DNA of 8,885 nucleotides from assembly GCA_001766965.1 (NCBI GenBank), contig MEKM01000045.1, positions 1 to 8,885 on the forward strand, read 5' to 3'. A model generated the notes under the pieces. The model saw nothing but the letters and a program-made list of their open reading frames with translations. It made no database searches and was not told the DNA's origin. The translations under genes were made by a program, and so were the position numbers. How positions within the stretch are numbered: position 1 is the first letter of the stretch; each line of letters begins with the position of its first letter. Positions 5,380-8,885 of the stretch are shown in pieces. The stretch comes from Acidobacteria bacterium RIFCSPHIGHO2_01_FULL_67_28. Its GTDB lineage: Bacteria > Acidobacteriota > Terriglobia > Acidiferrales > 2-02-FULL-67-57.

Positions 5380-6419
5380 CGCAGCCGCTCGACCTGCACG
5401 CCGCGCCGGGCGAGCTTGAACGGCAGGAGCGTCGCCCCGGCTTTCGCCAAGGCCTGCGCCAGCGCGCCGCGCTTGGCGGGTGCACAAATGAACACAACGC
5501 CGCCGCCGCCGCCCGCGCCGCAGACCTTGCCGGCGGCGCCGTAGCGGCGGGCAATCGCGACGAGGCGGTCAATGAACGGGGTGGCGATGGCGGGGGCGTT
5601 GCGCCGGCGGGTGTGCCACTCGCGGTCGAGCAGGCGCGTCATCCGAGTCCAGTTGTTGTCCCGCAGCGCTTCGCGCATCGCCGCCGAGGTCGAGGCTATC
5701 CCGCTGAAGTTGCGGCGCACGCGCCGGTCACCGTCGAGGTAGCGCTTCAGCACTTCCCAGTTGTTGATGCCGGAGCGGCGGGGCTGGCCGGTGTAGACCA
5801 GCACGAGCCGGCGCTCGAGCTCCGCCAGGTTCACCGGCAGCGGCTCGCGCCAGGTGCGCCCCGGGTCGAGGTGAACGGCGCCGACGCCGCCATAGACGGC
5901 CGGGTAGTGGTCCTGCTCGCCGGTGGGGACGCCGAGCACACGGGCTTCGATGTCGCGCGAAAAGGCAATCCACTCGTGGGGAGACACCCGCGCTCCCGTG
6001 AACTTCGCGAGCGCGGCGCAGATGGCCACGGCCAGGGCGCTCGAGCCGCCCAGGCCCGCCCCGGCGGGTACTTCAGACCACGTGGTCATCTGGAAGCCGC
6101 GGCGCGGGGCGAAGTGCTTGACCAGCTCGGCGAGCAGCGGGAGGGAACACCGGCGAGACCCTTCGGCTCCGCTCAGGGCAGGCGCCGGTGCCGCGAGTGC
6201 CTGAAGAGAGGAGAATTCTTCGCGGGCGTTCGAGTCGCGCGAGAGGAGAGTGACGCGACGGTGGCGCATCGGTTGCACCACACAGTGGGCGTAGCGGCTG
6301 ATGGCGGCGTTGACGGTGACCGCGCCGGGATGAAAAAGGTAGAGCGGCCAGATGTCGAGCGTGCCGCCGGCCAGGTCAATCCGCGTGGGCGCGTAGGCGT
6401 GGAAACGCATCCCGCTCAC
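5376..6419 (-). CDS. GHMP superfamily sugar kinase (heptose-7-phosphate/fucose kinase-like)
   Basis: 347 aa, cytosolic. ATP-dependent small-molecule kinase fold: the N-terminal sugar-binding block [13 protein letters not shown] (10-22), the phosphate-loop motif [12 protein letters not shown] (118-129), the [12 protein letters not shown] block (167-178) typical of the HddA/fucokinase branch, and the C-terminal motif [12 protein letters not shown] (298-309). The substrate is most likely a sugar or sugar phosphate but cannot be fixed. The start is GTG at 6419, overlapping the tdk stop by four bases (GTGA); ATG at 6410 is an alternative. Residues 77-91 are encoded by a palindromic repeat carrying a mini-element, and codons 80-87 (PALSGAEG) are exactly that 24-bp insert. 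It falls between the N-terminal strands and the phosphate loop, probably in a surface turn, and leaves all motifs intact, so the enzyme may still work. Confidence 0.92.
   Translation of the reverse strand: MSGMRFHAYAPTRIDLAGGTLDIWPLYLFHPGAVTVNAAISRYAHCVVQPMRHRRVTLLSRDSNAREEFSSLQALAAPAPALSGAEGSRRCSLPLLAELVKHFAPRRGFQMTTWSEVPAGAGLGGSSALAVAICAALAKFTGARVSPHEWIAFSRDIEARVLGVPTGEQDHYPAVYGGVGAVHLDPGRTWREPLPVNLAELERRLVLVYTGQPRRSGINNWEVLKRYLDGDRRVRRNFSGIASTSAAMREALRDNNWTRMTRLLDREWHTRRRNAPAIATPFIDRLVAIARRYGAAGKVCGAGGGGGVVFICAPAKRGALAQALAKAGATLLPFKLARRGVQVERLR
6148..6192. repeat. Palindromic repeat inside the GHMP kinase gene, filled version
   Basis: CACCGGCG-AGA (6148-6158) and CGCCGGTGCC (6183-6192) are the two halves of the palindrome seen intact at 530-550, here split by 24 bp. 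The reading frame stays open across all 45 bp, adding 15 codons of low-complexity sequence (A77 to C91). Confidence 0.75.
6159..6182 (+). repeat. 24-bp mini-element, copy 3 (within a coding region)
   Basis: CCCTTCG, seven variable bases, then TCAGGGCAGG. It sits exactly between the AGA loop and the 3' arm of the host hairpin, as copy 2 does. It occupies complete codons 80-87 of the GHMP kinase and has the same orientation as the other two copies. Confidence 0.75.
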
Positions 6420-7015
6420 GATCTGTTTTTCTGCTTGCTGGCGGCGGGTTGGCCAGCGGGGGGAGGCTCGAAGCAGCGGCGGCAGCGGGCTTCATAGGTG
6501 CCGTGGGCGCCGACGACGATGAGCTCGTCGGAGGCCACCAGGCGCTGGGTATGCTTGGCGGGGTTGCCGCAGCGCACGCAGATGGCGAGAAGCTTGGTCA
6601 CCTCCTCGGCCACGGTCATCAGTTGCGGCACCGGCTCGAAGGGCCGGCCGAGGAAGTCGGTGTCGAGCCCGGCGATGATGACCCGCTTGCCCATGTCGGC
6701 GAGCTTCTGGGCGACTTCGACCAGCTCGGCGCCCAGGAACTGCGCTTCGTCAATGCCCACCACTTCCGTGCGCGGGTCCATCTTGTCGAGGACGTCCCGG
6801 GCGCCGGAGACGATGTCGGCGGGGATGCGCAGGTCGCTGTGGGAGACGATTTCGCTCTCGGCGTAGCGCTTGTCAATCGCCGGCTTGAAGATCTGCACCC
6901 GCTGGCGGGCAATCTCCGCCCGGCGCAGCCGCCGGATCAGCTCCTCGCTCTTGCCGCTGAACATGGGCCCGCAGACGACTTCAATCCAGCCCATGTTGCC
7001 TTTGACGATGTCCAT
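6416..7015 (-). CDS. tdk: Thymidine kinase (type II)
   Basis: 199 aa, near the usual 190-210. It phosphorylates thymidine (and deoxyuridine) with ATP in pyrimidine salvage. P-loop GPMFSGKS at 16-23; DEAQF at 89-93 with the catalytic Glu90; zinc-binding pairs CVRC (147-150) and CRRC (178-181) of the lasso domain; YEARCR around Tyr174 for thymine contact. The C-terminal tail ([16 protein letters not shown]) is a short basic extension. The ATG at 7015 has GAGGAG 7 nt upstream; Met8 is the only serious rival start. It lies 57 bp after a deoxyribosyltransferase-like gene, a plausible salvage partner, and overlaps the GHMP kinase start by four bases. Confidence 0.97.
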   Translation of the reverse strand: MDIVKGNMGWIEVVCGPMFSGKSEELIRRLRRAEIARQRVQIFKPAIDKRYAESEIVSHSDLRIPADIVSGARDVLDKMDPRTEVVGIDEAQFLGAELVEVAQKLADMGKRVIIAGLDTDFLGRPFEPVPQLMTVAEEVTKLLAICVRCGNPAKHTQRLVASDELIVVGAHGTYEARCRRCFEPPPAGQPAASKQKNRS

Positions 7016-7022
7016 CAGGCCG

Positions 7023-7028
7023 CTCCTC
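7023..7028 (-). promoter_or_regulatory. Ribosome binding site of tdk
   Basis: The minus strand reads GAGGAG, ending 7 nt before the ATG at 7015, which supports that start over Met8. Confidence 0.7.
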
Positions 7029-7039
7029 GGAAGGGAGGC

Positions 7040-7048
7040 ATCATAGCA
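7040..7048 (-). promoter_or_regulatory. Possible extended -10 promoter for the tdk cluster
   Basis: TGCTATGAT on the minus strand, a TATGAT hexamer with the TGn extension, in the 57-bp gap before tdk. The -35 position at 17 bp (CAGACG) is poor. If used, it would start tdk and the genes coupled behind it with a leader of about 18 nt containing GAGGAG. The same TATGAT hexamer is used at gap. Confidence 0.4.
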
Positions 7049-7072
7049 CGGGCCGCGCCGAGCGTCTGCGCG

Positions 7073-7573
7073 CTAGGCTTTCCGCGAGAGCTCTTCCTCC
7101 GAGGGCGGGCGCTTGCCGTAGATCTCAAGCAGGTGGGCCTTCAACTCCTCGAAGCTCGCGAACAGCCGGTCCGCGCAGCCGAGAATCCAGCCGCTGATCT
7201 CCTCCACGGGCAGCTCCGTGACCAGATAGACGGGGATGCCCTTGCGGTAGGCGGCGGTCAGCTCCGCCTGCGTGCCGGCCCCGCGGGCCGCGTCCTGGTC
7301 CCAGTAGCAGATCACGTAGTCGGCCTGGTTCTGGATGCAATCGAGGTCGTAGTGGATGATCTTGCGCACCGCCTGGCGGAAACGGTCGAGGTCGGTGGTC
7401 TTCCAGCGGCGGAAGTTCGCCACTTCTTCGTCGGTCAGGTTTTTCTTTTCATCTTCGGCGGGGTCGTAGACCTTGTGGCGCAGCGTTTCTTCGAGGAACG
7501 GCTTCAGCGCGCGCCGCCAGCGCTTGCCTTTGTCGCCGGCGAACTCGATGCCGCCGCTTAGGTAAGCCAGCAT
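7073..7573 (-). CDS. Nucleoside 2-deoxyribosyltransferase-like protein
   Basis: 166 aa, probably cytosolic. The N-terminus MLAYLSGGIEFAGDKGKRWR matches the opening strand and loop of the nucleoside 2-deoxyribosyltransferase superfamily (usually MKIYLAGPIE-like). The block ADYVICYWDQDAARGAGTQAELTAAYRKGIPVYLV (84-118) matches the family region with the nucleophilic Glu, here most likely Glu104 in GTQAEL. The enzymes swap or hydrolyse the base of deoxynucleosides. The neighbouring tdk fits a salvage role. Related proteins of this fold also act as nucleotide hydrolases or are uncharacterised, so the exact reaction is open. The ATG at 7573 lacks a clear Shine-Dalgarno, and the nearest repeat ends about 30 bp upstream. 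No promoter was recognised. Confidence 0.8.
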   Translation of the reverse strand: MLAYLSGGIEFAGDKGKRWRRALKPFLEETLRHKVYDPAEDEKKNLTDEEVANFRRWKTTDLDRFRQAVRKIIHYDLDCIQNQADYVICYWDQDAARGAGTQAELTAAYRKGIPVYLVTELPVEEISGWILGCADRLFASFEELKAHLLEIYGKRPPSEEELSRKA

Positions 7574-7603
7574 GCTAACAGGAGCAACCCGTGCCCTAAC
7601 GCT

Positions 7604-7695
7604 CTGTCATTCTGAGCGAAGCGAGGAATCTCAATCGAGACAATGCGCTCCGTTTGAGATTCTTCGTCGGCCGTACGGCCTCCTCAGAATGACAG
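7604..7695. repeat. 92-bp palindromic repeat with 13-bp inverted ends (REP/MITE-like)
   Basis: Perfect inverted ends CTGTCATTCTGAG (7604-7616) and CTCAGAATGACAG (7683-7695). An inner inverted pair GAATCTCAA/TTGAGATTC (7626-7634 and 7654-7662) and a 12-bp palindrome GGCCGTACGGCC (7669-7680) give it a multi-hairpin form. Its translation contains the SERSEES string common among hypothetical proteins that are really translated repeats. It lies 6 bp after the stop of the M28 peptidase. It has no coding capacity, so any movement would need a transposase supplied elsewhere; none is present here. Confidence 0.85.
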
Positions 7696-7701
7696 GCTCT
7701 T

Positions 7702-8885
7702 TCACTCCGGCTTGGGTGGAGCGAACTCGACGAGCTTTACTTTCTCCAGGTCGCGCAGGATGCGCTCGACGGCGCCGTCGGGGACGTCGCCGAACTCGGC
7801 CCGCACCGCGTCTTCGATTTCGGCGAGCGAGCGCTTACCGTCGGTGAAGTTCAAGGTCTCATAGACCAGGATGTCCCAGTGCGGGATCTTCTGCGACTGC
7901 TCCTCCCACCAGGCGTGATCGGCGCCGAGCTGCTCCAAAAACCAGGTCGAAGCGTACGAATCCGCCAGCGGCCCGAGAAACGACCGGCGGGGTATCGTTT
8001 GCTTCCTGGCCGGGCGTCGCCCCTGCCATTGGCCGGTGAAGGTTTCAAACATCCGAGCCATGTTGCCGAATTCCATTGACAAGAAGTCGAGCTGACGCGA
8101 CGCGCCCGGCGTAAGCAGGACCTCGACGGAGCGCACCGTCCGCTCCGCCTGGCTGGCCCGCCGCCAAAGCTCTTGCGGGCTTCCCTCGATCATGCCGGGG
8201 CTGATCCCCATACGGGACTCCACTTGGGGTTCCTGCGGTTCAGCAAACCGCAAAGGGCCGGGCCGAGCCTTGGGCACCCGGCGGAAGAATTCGCCGCGCT
8301 GGTTGGCGGCGATGCGCAGGGCAAGCTCCAACGCCTGTTCGTCGTCAGCCGTGGCGAGCCAGAGGGTGGCGGCGGTGGAGAGGACGCCGACGCGCTTGAG
8401 CGTGGTGGGGTCCACCTTGTCGGGGGTGTCTTCGCTGGTGTGGTGGGTCCAGTCGGGCCAGTGGCCGAGCATCAGGGCCGGCACGCCCACCATGCCGTCG
8501 TTGAACATGTCGTGGTCGCTGCCGGGGTCGTAGGGCGTCATCTCGTAGTGGAAGAGGTTTTTCGTGCCCGCGGGGTCGGTCAAGTTGGCGGCGGCCGTCT
8601 GCGCGGCGACGTTTTCGACGAGATCGTTCAGGAAGGACGGCAGCGAGTCGGGCGTGCGGGTGATGCGCAGGCGGGAGTTGGTCTGGTAGATGTCTTCGCC
8701 GACCATGTCGAGGTTGAGGACGGCGATAGCGCGCTCCTTGATGTCGCGGTGCTTGTCGAGCCAGGCGATGGTGCCGGAGTGCTCCGGCACCCACATCAGG
8801 CGAATGGTGCGGCGCAGCGTGACCTTCTTTTCGTCAATCAGCTTCTTCAGCGTCCGCGCCACCTCTATCAATGCCGCGGAGCCGG
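7702..8885 (-). CDS. M28-family zinc metallopeptidase, C-terminal part (cut by window edge)
   Basis: Open frame runs off the right edge; about 394 codons are present, so this is not the native start. The visible N-terminus GSAALIEVARTL matches the M28 helix after the first zinc ligands, which lie outside. Then come LMWVPEHSGTIAWL with the catalytic-base Glu, VLNLDMVGED with a metal-ligand Asp, GSDHDMFND, and HWPDWTHHTSEDTPDKVD carrying the last ligand His. Where classical M28 enzymes have EE, this has EH; the His could still bind zinc. After the peptidase domain come about 140 helical residues and a C-terminal segment of about 50 (ILVYETLNFTDGKRSLAEIEDAVRAEF...) that looks like a small winged-helix or PqqD-like domain, as in DUF4910-type aminopeptidases. 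Substrate unknown; any signal peptide would be beyond the edge. The stop lies 6 bp from a palindromic repeat. Confidence 0.92.
   Translation of the reverse strand, partial: GSAALIEVARTLKKLIDEKKVTLRRTIRLMWVPEHSGTIAWLDKHRDIKERAIAVLNLDMVGEDIYQTNSRLRITRTPDSLPSFLNDLVENVAAQTAAANLTDPAGTKNLFHYEMTPYDPGSDHDMFNDGMVGVPALMLGHWPDWTHHTSEDTPDKVDPTTLKRVGVLSTAATLWLATADDEQALELALRIAANQRGEFFRRVPKARPGPLRFAEPQEPQVESRMGISPGMIEGSPQELWRRASQAERTVRSVEVLLTPGASRQLDFLSMEFGNMARMFETFTGQWQGRRPARKQTIPRRSFLGPLADSYASTWFLEQLGADHAWWEEQSQKIPHWDILVYETLNFTDGKRSLAEIEDAVRAEFGDVPDGAVERILRDLEKVKLVEFAPPKPE

Noticed and set aside
5380..5487. 36-residue N-terminal extension of the CPBP protease
   Set aside because: It overlaps the end of the GHMP kinase, is Arg-rich and not membrane-like. 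The ATGA overlap start at 5379 fits better.
7572..7847. 91-codon plus-strand ORF starting CHSERSEES after a few residues
   Set aside because: It is a read-through of the 92-bp repeat into the antisense of the M28 gene and has no independent support.

Overview
This is a GC-rich bacterial chromosome window in which every supported gene lies on the minus strand, so genes read from high to low coordinates. The gene mix suggests Acidobacteriota or a close relative: a Ser/Thr kinase fused to a WD40/PD40-type propeller, a DUF4910-like M28 peptidase, a GHMP sugar kinase beside thymidine kinase, and many dispersed palindromic repeats of the type whose translations appear in databases as 'SERSEES' peptides. 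That placement is inference from gene content; there is no rRNA or other marker here.

In transcription order: an M28-family metallopeptidase, cut by the right edge (7702-8885); a palindromic repeat with 13-bp inverted ends (7604-7695); a nucleoside 2-deoxyribosyltransferase-like gene (7073-7573); then a tight cluster of thymidine kinase (6416-7015), GHMP sugar kinase (5376-6419), CPBP intramembrane protease (4462-5379) and a secreted protein with a SmpA/BamE-like C-terminus (3596-4417). The first three cluster genes are joined by GTGA and ATGA stop/start overlaps. Next come a composite palindromic repeat (3507-3582), a promoter with a 47-codon ORF that is a degenerate second copy of a kinase N-terminus (3323-3466), the large receptor-type Ser/Thr kinase (648-3329), a 209-bp composite repeat (382-590), and the 5' end of gap (glyceraldehyde-3-phosphate dehydrogenase) behind a near-consensus promoter (1-276).

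The functions look mostly like housekeeping: deoxynucleoside salvage (tdk and the deoxyribosyltransferase-like gene), sugar phosphorylation, glycolysis, membrane or secreted proteins, and one sensor kinase. The unusual content is in the repeats. A 23-24 bp mini-element (CCCTTCG, 6-7 variable bases, TCAGGGCARG) occurs three times, always in the same orientation and always inside another palindromic repeat. In two cases it sits exactly between the loop and the 3' arm of the host hairpin. One host hairpin is also present in the window without the insert, giving an empty and a filled version. The filled version lies in frame inside the GHMP kinase gene, where the mini-element contributes exactly eight codons.

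The second unusual spot is the 5' end of the receptor kinase. The kinase frame has no ATG or GTG before its ATP loop. Its best start is a TTG whose Shine-Dalgarno lies in a repeat-like stretch and which overlaps the stop codon of the upstream kinase-remnant ORF.
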